DNA of 64,000 bases from JAAELZ01 sp965237485 (GTDB lineage Bacteria > Pseudomonadota > Gammaproteobacteria > Arenicellales > Poriferihabitantaceae): assembly GCA_965237485.1 (NCBI GenBank), contig CBDEFQ010000009.1, positions 868,001-932,000 on the forward strand, in the 5' to 3' direction. The translations under genes and the position numbers were made by a program. Positions 16,476 to 24,706 of the stretch are shown here, in pieces; positions within the stretch are counted from its first letter, which is position 1, and each line of letters starts with the position of its first letter. The notes beneath the pieces are model-generated. The model saw only the letters and a program-made list of their open reading frames with translations. It made no database searches and had not been told where the DNA came from.

Positions 16476-16486
16476 GAGACGTTCAA

Positions 16487-17047
16487 ATGTATCCAACGGT
16501 TCTTTGGAGTATTTTGTTACTGTGTTCTAGTGGGGTGCATGCCACTGCACTACAGGCGGATTTAGTGAATGAGTTGCGTTTAGCAGCGGGAATGACCACC
16601 CTGACAGAAAATGCTTTGTTGGCGCAAGCTGCTGATAATCATGCTGAATATTTAGAGCAAAATTTTGTAGAAAATAATCGTACTCAAGGCTTTGCTCACC
16701 TTGAACAAACTTCGGCACCCCATTTTACCGGTGAGAATCTCGGTGCGCGTGCTTTGTCTGCTGGCTATGCACATCAATTGGTATACGAAAACATCAGTGT
16801 AGGTAACCAAGACATACAGGCATCTGTTGTCGATCTTATGTCAGCCATTTATCACCGCTTTACCTTCCTTGATTTTGCTGTAAGTGAAATGGGCGTCGCG
16901 GCAGTGGGCAATAACTATGTCTATGAACTGGGCCGGGCACCACTTCGAGCGGTTTGCGAGAACCCTTCTATAGACCATTTATCGCGGCCTAGTGTGCAGT
17001 GTAATAAGCAAGCCATGCGTTATCAACCGCTATATAAAGCTGTGTGA
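16487..17047 (+). pseudogene. CAP (SCP-like) domain secreted protein, 5' part, frameshifted
   Basis: A good ribosome binding site (AGGAG, eight bases upstream) precedes the ATG. The first 20 residues form a signal peptide (MYPTVLWSILLLCSSGVHA). The following CAP-like region has LVNELRLAAGMTTLTENALLAQAADNHAEYL and ENISVGNQD, with a YHR segment. The frame ends 186 residues in, just when a cysteine-spaced region begins (VCENP...VQCNKQA). The overlapping +1 frame continues the same kind of region for 350 residues, so this is the front half of one broken gene. CAP proteins of bacteria are secreted with mostly unknown roles. Confidence 0.65.
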
Positions 17048-18119
17048 GAAATTACCGCAAGTGGCTAATTTTGAGGCACCTTTTGGCAGCCGGTGTCGAA
17101 ATGGAAAACTTTTGAGTGAAGGCTTTATTCAATCGCATTGCGCCCAGCCCTCAGCCGAAAGCGTATGGAGAGGGCGCGGTGAGTACTACAACTTTTGTAC
17201 CTCAGGTGTGAAAACTAAAGCTAGGTGGTTGGACCAAGCTTGTGAAGAACAAGATTCTGCCGCATTGTACCCTCATAGTGGGCAGTTTTATTCAATCTGC
17301 CCAGATCAGCTTAAGGTGCATGCCCAGTGGTACCAAAATTATTGCCGAACATTGCCAGATAAAGATAAATACACTGATTCTGGCGCCTTCGCTAAGCCTT
17401 GTTTGAAAGAGCATAAGTTACGTGAAGAAACATTAGAGGAATTGACTCGCATAGCAAGAATGCAGAACCCGCTTGCTGTAGTTTGGCCTCCTGACGGCGC
17501 GATGAATATTAAACCGACTTTTTATTCGGAGGACCCGCATCCGACACCCGATAAAGTAGTGACGGGATATCCCGTTTCTATTCAGTTCAACCCAGCTTTG
17601 GTTGATACGGCGGTTATCAATCAATTTTCTTTAGAGCGCAAAACGCTAGATAGTCTCGGGGATCCGTCTTGGGAATTGGTTACTGATTTACGGCCTATCA
17701 ACGCTAACAACGATATACATAACTTGTTTACAGATTTGCAGTTTGCCTGGTTCGCTGAATCCAGATTGCAATGGAATAGTGAATACAGAGCGACTATATC
17801 GGCGCAATTAGATGGGGTGCAGCACTTATTTTCAGCTACTTTTACAACACAACACCTTGAGGGAAGGATAGCTCAGGTGGGCCTAGACACCGAAAAAATT
17901 AGCATTGAACAAGAGCATTTTTACTTGTATCAATTGCCGTCCGCGCTTGAACCTGAGCCATTTAAAGACATTCAATTTAGTGCTCGTAAATTTGTAAATA
18001 TACAGGTGGACGTAATCGACCCCAGCACAATAGAAGTTTGGTTATCTAGAACGGCTTGTTTGCCCGTCAAATTGTTGTTCAGTTCTGGGCGTAAGTTGCA
18101 AATCTCGCCTTGTTTTTGA
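16992..18119 (+). pseudogene. CAP-protein C-terminal part with cysteine-rich repeats, frameshifted
   Basis: No signal peptide or convincing start occurs, and the first 15 codons overlap the previous frame. From YIKLCEKLPQVANF onward it holds repeated units of the form C..(G/Q)(V/L)K..A.W...C, for example CTSGVKTKARWLDQAC and CPDQLKVHAQWYQNYC, each about 35-45 residues. Then comes a Big-like region (PPDGAMNIKPTFYSEDPHP, SIQFNPALVDTAVINQFSL). The C-terminus has few recognisable features. A one-base change near 17030-17040 would rejoin it to the CAP domain, giving a protein of about 545 residues. Confidence 0.6.
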
Positions 18120-18124
18120 AAGGA

Positions 18125-18166
18125 TATAATATTCTCCTTAGAAAATTTCTACGTATAGCGTATAAT
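18125..18166 (+). promoter_or_regulatory. Possible promoter region of mgtE
   Basis: Two TATAAT hexamers occur, at 18125-18130 and 18161-18166, in the AT-rich 74 bases before mgtE. The second is 28 bases before the ATG. A weak -35-like TTAGAA at 18138 has 17-base spacing to it. No Mg-sensing leader structure is evident in so short a space. Confidence 0.35.
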
Positions 18167-18193
18167 TTGCGTATATAACCAAGTCAAATCAAC

Positions 18194-19549
18194 ATGTTAG
18201 CAAACGAAACCAAAGTAGAGTTGAAAGACGTTATTGAGCGTGTTTCAGTGGCTGCCGATGCGAATGAGTTAGCCTCGGTTGAGAATTTGCTGCTGACGTT
18301 AAATCCAGCGGAAATTGCCCATGTATTGGAAGCTATTCCAAATACCACGCGTGCGGCGGTATTTAAGCTGGTACCAGATAAATTCAACGCAGAGGTTTTG
18401 GTTGAAATGGGCGAGGTGGCGGCCTCTGAACTAGCTGAATCTCTAGATACCCAAACCTTGCAGGATGCAACCGAAGAAATGGATGCAGCTGATATTGCAG
18501 AACTTTTCGATGTGTTGCCGGAGGAGTCTCAGGAAGATTTACTTAAGGCGATGGATACGCAAAGGCGCGAGCGGGTACAAGCAACACTATCTTATGCGGA
18601 TGAAACAGCTGGCCGTTTAATGCAAGATGCGGTCAATATACGTCCGGACGTGACGGTAGAAACGGTGTTGCGGTATATGCGTGCACTTGACGATATACCC
18701 GCAGATACCGTCAATTTGATGGTGGTTCATCGCAGCGGGCAATTCGTGGGCTTGATCAGCGTGATTAGGTTGATGCGCAGTGAGCCTGAGAAATTGATTA
18801 AAGACATCATGCAAACTGATGTCAAAACCTTGCACCCAGATGATGACGAAAAGGAAGTGGCAATACTTTTTGAAACTCACGATTTAATTGTTGCTCCGGT
18901 CATTGATCATAATGATCAATTTCTTGGACGTGTGGTCATTGACGACGTTGTTGACATCATACGTGAGCAAGGTGAACACGCCTTTTTGGGGCAAGCCGGT
19001 TTGGATGATGAGGAAGATTTATTTGGGCCGACACTCCCTAGTGCAAAACGCCGTGCGATTTGGCTTGCCTTGAATTTGCTGACTGCTTTTTTCGCCGCGT
19101 GGGTCATCGGTCTGTTTGAAGTCGCTTTGGATAAAATTGTAGCACTCGCCATATTGATGCCCATCGTAGCCAGCATGGGCGGCATTGCTGGCACCCAAAC
19201 ACTGACGCTAACTGTAAGAGGCTTAGCCCTTGGTCAAATCGGGCGCAATAATGCACGTAAGTTACTCAATAAAGAGCTGGGAATTGGTTTTATCAATGGT
19301 TGTTTATGGGCAACCGTCGTTGGTGTGGTTGCATGGATGTGGTTTTCGAATCCCCAGATAGGGATAGTTATTGCGGTGGCGATGGTGCTGAATATGGTGA
19401 TTGCAGCGGTGGTGGGGATATTGGTGCCGCTATTTTTGCAGAAGATTAATTTAGATCCAGCGTTGTCAGGTGCAGTTGTTGTTACTACCGTGACGGATGT
19501 AGTTGGGTTTATGTCTTTCTTGGGGTTGGCTACGATATTTTTATTGTGA
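18194..19549 (+). CDS. mgtE: Magnesium transporter MgtE
   Basis: This 451-residue Mg2+ channel acts in the inner membrane. The layout is an acidic N domain (to about 130) with VLPEESQEDLL, two CBS domains (about 135-255, MVVHRSGQFVGLISV and APVIDHNDQFLGRVVIDDV), a plug helix, and five membrane helices (about 280-450). The pore region has the conserved MPIVASMGGIAGTQTLTLTVRGLA segment. Length and order are normal. The CBS and N domains close the pore when Mg2+ is plentiful, so control is expected at protein level. Confidence 0.96.
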   Translation: MLANETKVELKDVIERVSVAADANELASVENLLLTLNPAEIAHVLEAIPNTTRAAVFKLVPDKFNAEVLVEMGEVAASELAESLDTQTLQDATEEMDAADIAELFDVLPEESQEDLLKAMDTQRRERVQATLSYADETAGRLMQDAVNIRPDVTVETVLRYMRALDDIPADTVNLMVVHRSGQFVGLISVIRLMRSEPEKLIKDIMQTDVKTLHPDDDEKEVAILFETHDLIVAPVIDHNDQFLGRVVIDDVVDIIREQGEHAFLGQAGLDDEEDLFGPTLPSAKRRAIWLALNLLTAFFAAWVIGLFEVALDKIVALAILMPIVASMGGIAGTQTLTLTVRGLALGQIGRNNARKLLNKELGIGFINGCLWATVVGVVAWMWFSNPQIGIVIAVAMVLNMVIAAVVGILVPLFLQKINLDPALSGAVVVTTVTDVVGFMSFLGLATIFLL

Positions 19550-19724
19550 AATTTTGTTTCTTTGACTTTTCAAACAAACAGAACCATACTCATCACGGAC
19601 ATTCAAATGACAAAGGAAAGTGACAAATAATCACCAAAAATTAATATTTCAGCTACATACGGTGACGTGCTTTTATAGGCCATAATTGCATCTAGCCACT
19701 GTTAGCAACCAAGATGAAATCTCA

Positions 19725-20048
19725 ATGAGCAACTTGAATTACAGTCTCCTTATCATTATAGGCATGGCATTTCCCAGCATACTTGTAGGCTACCTTATCG
19801 CCGTTAAACAAAAGCGAGGCTTGATAGCTGGCTGGAATGAATCAAAATGCACTAACGCCAAAGTTTACGCTCAGTTACTAGGTTACAGCCTTTTAATATT
19901 TGGGGTTCTTACTGTACTCATTACCGCATCTTTGTATTATGGATTAATTGATCAAATTGGCTGGTCAATCGCGATGGGTTTAGCTTCACTAGTGCCCTTG
20001 GTTTGTGTAATTATCGCAAACTATAAATATATTAAACATGGTCGCTAA
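19725..20048 (+). CDS. Small DUF3784-like membrane protein
   Basis: This 107-residue protein has three predicted membrane helices (LIIIGMAFPSILVGYLIAV, LLGYSLLIFGVLTVLITASLY, WSIAMGLASLVPLVCVIIA). A GLIAGWNESK segment after helix 1 is like DUF3784 proteins. ATG 19725 is chosen over an upstream TTG at 19686 because it directly precedes the hydrophobic part. Its end lies two bases before a GCTAACAAGCCGTTCAAGGC motif of the kind that starts integron attC sites, so it may be a captured cassette gene. Function unknown. Confidence 0.65.
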   Translation: MSNLNYSLLIIIGMAFPSILVGYLIAVKQKRGLIAGWNESKCTNAKVYAQLLGYSLLIFGVLTVLITASLYYGLIDQIGWSIAMGLASLVPLVCVIIANYKYIKHGR

Positions 20049-20066
20049 CAAGCCGTTCAAGGCGTG
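20042..20066 (+). other. attC-like half site (possible integron cassette remnant)
   Basis: CGCTAACAAGCCGTTCAAGGC directly after the DUF3784-like gene resembles the 5' half (R''-L'') of Vibrio/marine-type attC sites. A GTTAGCA core-like heptamer lies at 19702, before the gene. The matching 3' half (L'-R', ending GTTRRRY) is not visible downstream, and no integrase is present in the window. Confidence 0.35.
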
Positions 20067-20104
20067 TTTAAAAAATTGATACAAGAGGGTGATCCAACAC
20101 AATA

Positions 20105-20347
20105 ATGTACTTTCCTCCTCAAAGCATTAAGCAAGATAGCCCACGGCGGTGGCGGCAGTTGGATCGTGCATTTTTTGGACATGGCGCTTGTCATATTCTT
20201 GCGGGAGCATTTCTAGCTCGACCAGAGAACGCTACCTTCAAAGCTTACTGGATTCAACCCTTGAATGAGCTTTCTGGGTATCACATCTATGTATGTGATG
20301 GAAGAAATGCATTTGACTATCATGGGTATTCCTTGCGAATGCAATGA
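20105..20347 (+). CDS. Small protein of unknown function
   Basis: This 80-residue protein has a composed pattern GHGACHILAGAFLARP, AYWIQP, GYHIYVCDGRNAFDYHGYS that reads like a real folded domain rather than a chance frame. I do not recognise a named family. It begins 57 bases after the DUF3784-like gene, separated by an attC-like motif. The end (SLRMQ) is abrupt and may be a premature stop. It could be a second cassette-type gene. Confidence 0.45.
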   Translation: MYFPPQSIKQDSPRRWRQLDRAFFGHGACHILAGAFLARPENATFKAYWIQPLNELSGYHIYVCDGRNAFDYHGYSLRMQ

Positions 20348-20912
20348 AGAAATCTGTTTACGTCGGTGCAATATTTTAACTCGCTTAGCGAAAATCTCGG
20401 GGGCTTGCCCCCGTGCTGAATAGCTTAAAATAGGATTTATCCCATTTTGGCTGTTTCGCTTATGGATATTCAAAGAAATGCGCATCATGTTTATCGACTC
20501 GAGATTTTTTAGGCTTTATCCGGAGATTAATAAGTGATATTTTTGGGGAGGTAGTTGCGGTCTTAGAGCTGTTTTGTCGAAACGATAGGAAACGCGAATG
20601 AAGATACGATGCGGGCTTATGTACAGAATCAACTTTTGGAGTTGGATGAACATGAATCTATGAGTCGTCAGTTGGGATTACTCTAAAACTCGGTAGCTTG
20701 CTGCCGAGTTCTTTATAAGGTCGCCGCGCTTTGCTCGCAACGCCGTTAAACTGAGCTTAATATCGGGAACCCCTGGGGGACACAATTTGCGGTGTGTTTT
20801 GTTGGTTCCGTTATTTTGCACAAACAAAATAATGAACGCCCGCCGCGGCAGTGGCAATGTACGCCTATACTCTCAAACTATAGCAATTGCTCAGGTCTTA
20901 AAAAAATACCAA
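20348..20912. other. Intergenic stretch with decayed coding sequence and hairpins
   Basis: There is no intact gene here. A CGGGGG-CTTG-CCCCCG hairpin lies at 20398-20413. From about 20573 to 20686 a fragment reads GNANEDTMRAYVQNQL then LELDEHESMSRQLGLL before a stop. Its upstream part is in another frame (VAVLELFCRND), which suggests a decayed gene. A terminator follows at 20687. From 20720 to 20912 nothing is recognised. Confidence 0.4.
20687..20715 (+). terminator. Rho-independent terminator-like hairpin
   Basis: AACTCGGTAGC and GCTGCCGAGTT pair over 11 positions (one G-T) with a tiny loop, followed by CTTTATAA. It closes the decayed gene fragment ending at 20686. The T tract is short. Confidence 0.6.
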
Positions 20913-21740
20913 TCAACCAATCTTCAGCAGCAAAGCATCCATCCATTTATCTGGCATTAGCCGCTTTAACGGTAGGAAAATACGCGTCGGTACCGTCACC
21001 CGATAGCGGGTTTTCGGGTTGTCCGCTTCTAGCGCGTGAAGAATGCTTTTGGTGACCGCTGATGGGGGCAAGGTAAATCGTACGGATTCCTCACTTTCCA
21101 ATCTCGCTTCAACCGCTTGGTAATGGGCTTTAAATACACTGTTTTCTCGGTCAATAAAGCGCAAATACATTTGTAGGGCATTATCCCTAAATTTGGTTTC
21201 TATTGGCCCGGGTTGAATGAGTGAAATCTTTATGTTGGTATCTGCTAACTCAAGGCGCATGGTATCGCTGAGTGCTTCTAAGGCGTATTTGCTTGCGTTA
21301 TATGCGCCTCTAAAACGTAAGCACAGAGCACCTAATATGGAGCTAATTTGCACAATTCTACCGGCATTATTTTCTCTCATCATTGGAATGATAGCGGTCG
21401 TAAGCTGATGAGTACCAAACACATTGGTTTGAAACTGTGTAAGAAGTGCTTCACGGCTTAAATCTTCTACCGCACCAGGAACACCGAAAGCACCGTTATT
21501 AACCAAGCCATAAACTTCTTTGTTATCAGATTTGAGCTTGTCGACAAAGGTATCGATTGAGCTATCGTCAGCCAAATCTAGCTGATGGCACTGTACACCT
21601 TCATCGTTCAAACGTTCTAGGTCTTCAAGTTGACGGCAAGTAGCTACCACGTCATAACCCGTAGCATGCAAGGTGTGTGCTGCATCATAACCAATGCCTG
21701 ATGAACAGCCTGTAATAACGATGCACTTATTAGTTTTCAT
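20913..21740 (-). CDS. Short-chain dehydrogenase/reductase
   Basis: This 275-residue classical SDR is an NAD(P)-dependent oxidoreductase. The cofactor motif TGCSSGIG is at residues 10-17, NNGAFG at 81-86, the catalytic serines at 133-134, and Y147 and K151 in YNASK. The longer C-terminal tail (TRYRVTVPTRIFLPLKRLMP) with a hydrophobic-basic pattern resembles membrane-associated retinol-dehydrogenase-like or YbbO-like SDRs. The substrate cannot be told. The gene stands alone and faces away from the MocA-type gene. Confidence 0.9.
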   Translation of the reverse strand: MKTNKCIVITGCSSGIGYDAAHTLHATGYDVVATCRQLEDLERLNDEGVQCHQLDLADDSSIDTFVDKLKSDNKEVYGLVNNGAFGVPGAVEDLSREALLTQFQTNVFGTHQLTTAIIPMMRENNAGRIVQISSILGALCLRFRGAYNASKYALEALSDTMRLELADTNIKISLIQPGPIETKFRDNALQMYLRFIDRENSVFKAHYQAVEARLESEESVRFTLPPSAVTKSILHALEADNPKTRYRVTVPTRIFLPLKRLMPDKWMDALLLKIG

Positions 21741-21815
21741 GTGAGGTTTTTAAATTGCATTGATCAGAGTCAGTACGATTTTAGTTTGTTATGCCTGAGC
21801 AGTGTATGCTTATAA

Positions 21816-21980
21816 TCCTAGAAAACTCAGTTGAACACAAAAGTCTGCACAACTTCTTAATATGCCTAAGAAAGTCAGAAAAGTGCTCATCGCCAATTAA
21901 GGTGACCTCGTGTTTTCTGACTTACTTATTCATATCAATTAGTTGCACATCTTTTTTGCGTTCAACTGAGTTTTCTAGGA
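21816..21980. repeat. 165-bp inverted-repeat element (MITE-like)
   Basis: The outer arms are perfect inverted repeats: TCCTAGAAAACTCAG plus TTGAAC at 21816-21836, with its reverse complement at 21960-21980. Pairing continues inward imperfectly (CAAAA..., GTGCA/TGCAC, AAGTCAGAAAA/TTTTCTGACTT) almost to the centre near 21895. TAA directly flanks both ends and may be a 3-bp target duplication. It fills most of the gap between the divergent SDR and MocA-type genes and has no coding capacity. Confidence 0.75.
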
Positions 21981-22021
21981 TAATTCTAACTAGTTTGTGA
22001 CACTAGAAAAAATCTGTAAGA

Positions 22022-22969
22022 ATGACAAGAAAATTAAAAGTGGGTGTGATTGGTGTGGGTTACTTGGGCAAGTTCCATGCCAAGATATATTCAGGCTTAC
22101 ACAATGTTGAATTGATTGGTATAATCGATGCTGATCAACAAAACGCAGCTAATATTGCAAGCCAGTATGGGGGCGATGTTTACGCCGATGCTGAGCAGTT
22201 ATTGGACAAAGTGGACGCCGTTAATATAGTTGTGCCTACCTCTTTGCACCGTGAGGTGGCGGAGCCATTTTTAAAAGCGGGCGTTCATACCTTAGTTGAA
22301 AAACCGTTAGCCTCTAGCGTTGCCGACAGCGAAGCCTTAGTAGCGCTAGCTAAAGCCAATAATGTGGTGCTACAAGTTGGGCATTTAGAGCGCTTTAACG
22401 CCGGTATGCGCTGCTTGGCTGATAATGTTTCCAACCCTAGGTATATCGATGCACAGCGCTTAGGCCAATTCACTGTTCGCGCCACCGACGTTGATGTCAT
22501 TACCGATTTAATGATCCACGATATTGATATTGTGCTTTCATTGGTTCCGTCTGTACTCAAATCGGTGTTGGCGACGGGTACGCGTGTGTTAACTGATTAT
22601 ATTGATATTGCCAACGCTCGCTTAGAATTTGAAAATGGAGCGGTGGCGAGCATCACGGCAAGCCGGGTGGCGCGTGAACGCATGCGTAAGCTACGGGTAT
22701 TCGAACCGGATTGTTATTGGGGATTGGATTTTGAAAAACAAAGTGTACAGAATGTAAAAGCCGGAGCCATTAACAAAGATACGGGTTATCCAGACATTGT
22801 TACCAAAGATATGAGTGTTGAATCGGTGATGCCCTTAGATGAAGAAATTATCCACTTTGTAGATTGTGTTATGAATCAAAAGCAACCTTTAGTGAGCGGC
22901 GAAATAGGGTTGCAGGCTTTAGCAGTTGCAGATCAAGTTCGCGCTTCAATCTCAGCCTCGCAGGTTTAA
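22022..22969 (+). CDS. Gfo/Idh/MocA-family oxidoreductase
   Basis: This 315-residue NAD(P)-dependent sugar-type dehydrogenase has its Rossmann motif in GVIGVGYLGKFHA (residues 8-20) and the family EKP signature at 93-95. A GHLERFN segment and the C-terminal alpha/beta domain (AVASITASR) also fit. The substrate is unknown; the family acts on sugars, inositols and UDP-sugars. The AlaX gene follows after 4 bases, so the two are probably co-transcribed. The inverted-repeat element lies directly upstream and may carry or displace the promoter. Confidence 0.9.
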   Translation: MTRKLKVGVIGVGYLGKFHAKIYSGLHNVELIGIIDADQQNAANIASQYGGDVYADAEQLLDKVDAVNIVVPTSLHREVAEPFLKAGVHTLVEKPLASSVADSEALVALAKANNVVLQVGHLERFNAGMRCLADNVSNPRYIDAQRLGQFTVRATDVDVITDLMIHDIDIVLSLVPSVLKSVLATGTRVLTDYIDIANARLEFENGAVASITASRVARERMRKLRVFEPDCYWGLDFEKQSVQNVKAGAINKDTGYPDIVTKDMSVESVMPLDEEIIHFVDCVMNQKQPLVSGEIGLQALAVADQVRASISASQV

Positions 22970-22973
22970 GATT

Positions 22974-23681
22974 ATGACAACAGAACTTTTCAGGGAAGAT
23001 GGTTATTTAAAATCATGTGAAGCGACTATAACGCACGTGCTTGAAGACGCTGTGGTGTTGGATCAAAGCGTTTTTTATCCAACCGGCGGTGGCCAGCCTG
23101 GAGATATTGGTAATATTCAAAACACTAATGGAGAGCAAGTAGCGGTATTAGGCACTGTTAAGGATAGAGAAGATGGAACCCAGTTGCATCTGCTCGCGCA
23201 AGGTCATGGCCTTGAAGTCGGCCAAGTCGTTAAAGCTAGTATCGACTGGCCGAGGCGCCACAATCTGATGCGGCTGCACAGTTGTATGCATATGCTCTGC
23301 GCTGTAATACCTGCGCCCGTTACTGGCGGAAGTATTCGTGACAATAATACAGCACGGTTAGATTTTGATTTGCCTGAGCCGCCAGATAAGCAGGCCATTG
23401 AGGAGAAACTAAATGAATTGACTCATCAAGATTTACCGATGACACTTCGCTGGATTTCTGATGAAGAAATGGTCGCAGCTCCGGAATTGGTGCGCACGAT
23501 GAGTGTGCAACCACCAAGTGGGTCAGGCCGAGTTCGGTTGGTGGAATTTGAGGGTGTCGATTTGCAACCCTGTGGTGGCACGCATGTGCAAAATACACAA
23601 GAGATTGGCACAATTGTTGTGCAAAGCATCAAGAAAAAGGGCAAGCAAAACAGGCGTATTACCATTGCTTTGGTTGATTAA
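22974..23681 (+). CDS. Alanyl-tRNA editing protein (AlaX type)
   Basis: This 235-residue free-standing editing domain hydrolyses mischarged Ser- or Gly-tRNA(Ala). The N-terminal part has FYPTGGGQPGDIG, typical of the AlaRS-related fold. Zinc ligands are expected in RLHSCMHML (an HxxxH) and in QPCGGTHV. The C-terminal ending with KKKGKQNRRI fits AlaX-M. ATG 22974 lies just after the stop of the previous gene, and earlier starts would overlap it by nearly 50 bases. Confidence 0.92.
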   Translation: MTTELFREDGYLKSCEATITHVLEDAVVLDQSVFYPTGGGQPGDIGNIQNTNGEQVAVLGTVKDREDGTQLHLLAQGHGLEVGQVVKASIDWPRRHNLMRLHSCMHMLCAVIPAPVTGGSIRDNNTARLDFDLPEPPDKQAIEEKLNELTHQDLPMTLRWISDEEMVAAPELVRTMSVQPPSGSGRVRLVEFEGVDLQPCGGTHVQNTQEIGTIVVQSIKKKGKQNRRITIALVD

Positions 23682-23766
23682 ATCAAGCGTTAGAATGATT
23701 CAGCATAAGCGCGGCTAAGGTCTCGGAATACCACTTCTTGATTGCACTGGTTAAACCAGATATTGG

Positions 23767-24654
23767 ATGATGGACGCAAATCTAGGACTTAGAGTATTGG
23801 GGATACTGTTTCCCGTTTTTATCCTTATCTTAGTAGGTTATTTTTACGGACGAAAATTTAGGCCCGAGTTAGTTAGTGCCAATCAACTCAACATGAGGTT
23901 GTTTGTGCCGGCTTTAGTTTTTGATGCTCTGACGCATGCGGATTTTGTCTTCGCCAATACATTTAACCTCATTATTGCAGCAATCATAGTGGTTCTGGGG
24001 TCAGGATTATTGTCTTGGCTGGTGGCGAAGGCGATGGGTTACGACTTCAGAAGCTTTGGCCCTTCAATGATGTTCAATAATTGCGGCAATATGGGTTTGC
24101 CCGTCGCCTTGCTAGCTTTTGGTGAGCCAGGCTTGCAGATAGCTTTGGTCTTATTTTTGGTCAGCAATACTCTGCATTTTACGCTGGGAATTCGCCTGGT
24201 AAGCGGAAAAATTTCATTGCGCGGTGTCTTTTTCAATGCGGTAAATGTAGCGATGTATGCAGGTATTGCGGTTAACATTTTGCATTTGAATATTCCGGAA
24301 GCGATTACTTTGCCTATAAAAATGTTAGGGCATGTGGCTATCCCGCTTATGCTTGTTTCTCTGGGAGTGCGGATGGTCGGAGTGAATATGCAGACAGTGT
24401 CAGCTGGCATGGTTGGCGCCATAGTTAGGCCTGTAGTCGGTGTGTTGAGTGCTTTATTGGTTATCTGGTTATTGCCGCTTGAACACCTAGAAGTACAATC
24501 GCTGATATTATTTGCGGCCTTGCCTCCTGCGGTGCTGAATTACTTATTTGCTGAGCAATTTAATCAGTGTCCGCAACAAGTGGCGGCGGTGGTGATTGCC
24601 GGGAACGCAATTTCAGTGTTGGTTTTATACGTAACTCTATTTTTTATATTATAG
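23767..24654 (+). CDS. AEC-family (auxin efflux carrier) transporter
   Basis: This 295-residue inner-membrane protein has about ten predicted helices. The split half-repeats characteristic of the family are visible: LGILFPVFILILVGYFYGRKF at the start, and NNCGNMGLPVALLAFGEPG in the middle with the polar NxGNxG helix break. It is likely a secondary exporter of small organic acids or similar solutes; the substrate is unknown. It is transcribed away from the secreted-protein cluster that follows in the opposite direction. Two ATG codons in a row could start it (23767 or 23770). Confidence 0.9.
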   Translation: MMDANLGLRVLGILFPVFILILVGYFYGRKFRPELVSANQLNMRLFVPALVFDALTHADFVFANTFNLIIAAIIVVLGSGLLSWLVAKAMGYDFRSFGPSMMFNNCGNMGLPVALLAFGEPGLQIALVLFLVSNTLHFTLGIRLVSGKISLRGVFFNAVNVAMYAGIAVNILHLNIPEAITLPIKMLGHVAIPLMLVSLGVRMVGVNMQTVSAGMVGAIVRPVVGVLSALLVIWLLPLEHLEVQSLILFAALPPAVLNYLFAEQFNQCPQQVAAVVIAGNAISVLVLYVTLFFIL

Positions 24655-24706
24655 AGTGGGTGGCTAGAATGATGCACGAGTTGAAGTACGGCCTCCGAGT
24701 TTTAAA

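Noticed and set aside
20735..20755. GTTAAAC core-like heptamer that could be the right half of an attC
   Set aside because: It is nearly 700 bases from the left half-site and lacks a pairing partner, so it cannot be the same site.
20792..21055. 87-codon plus-strand frame over the end of the SDR gene
   Set aside because: It overlaps the clearly real SDR gene in antisense and resembles nothing.
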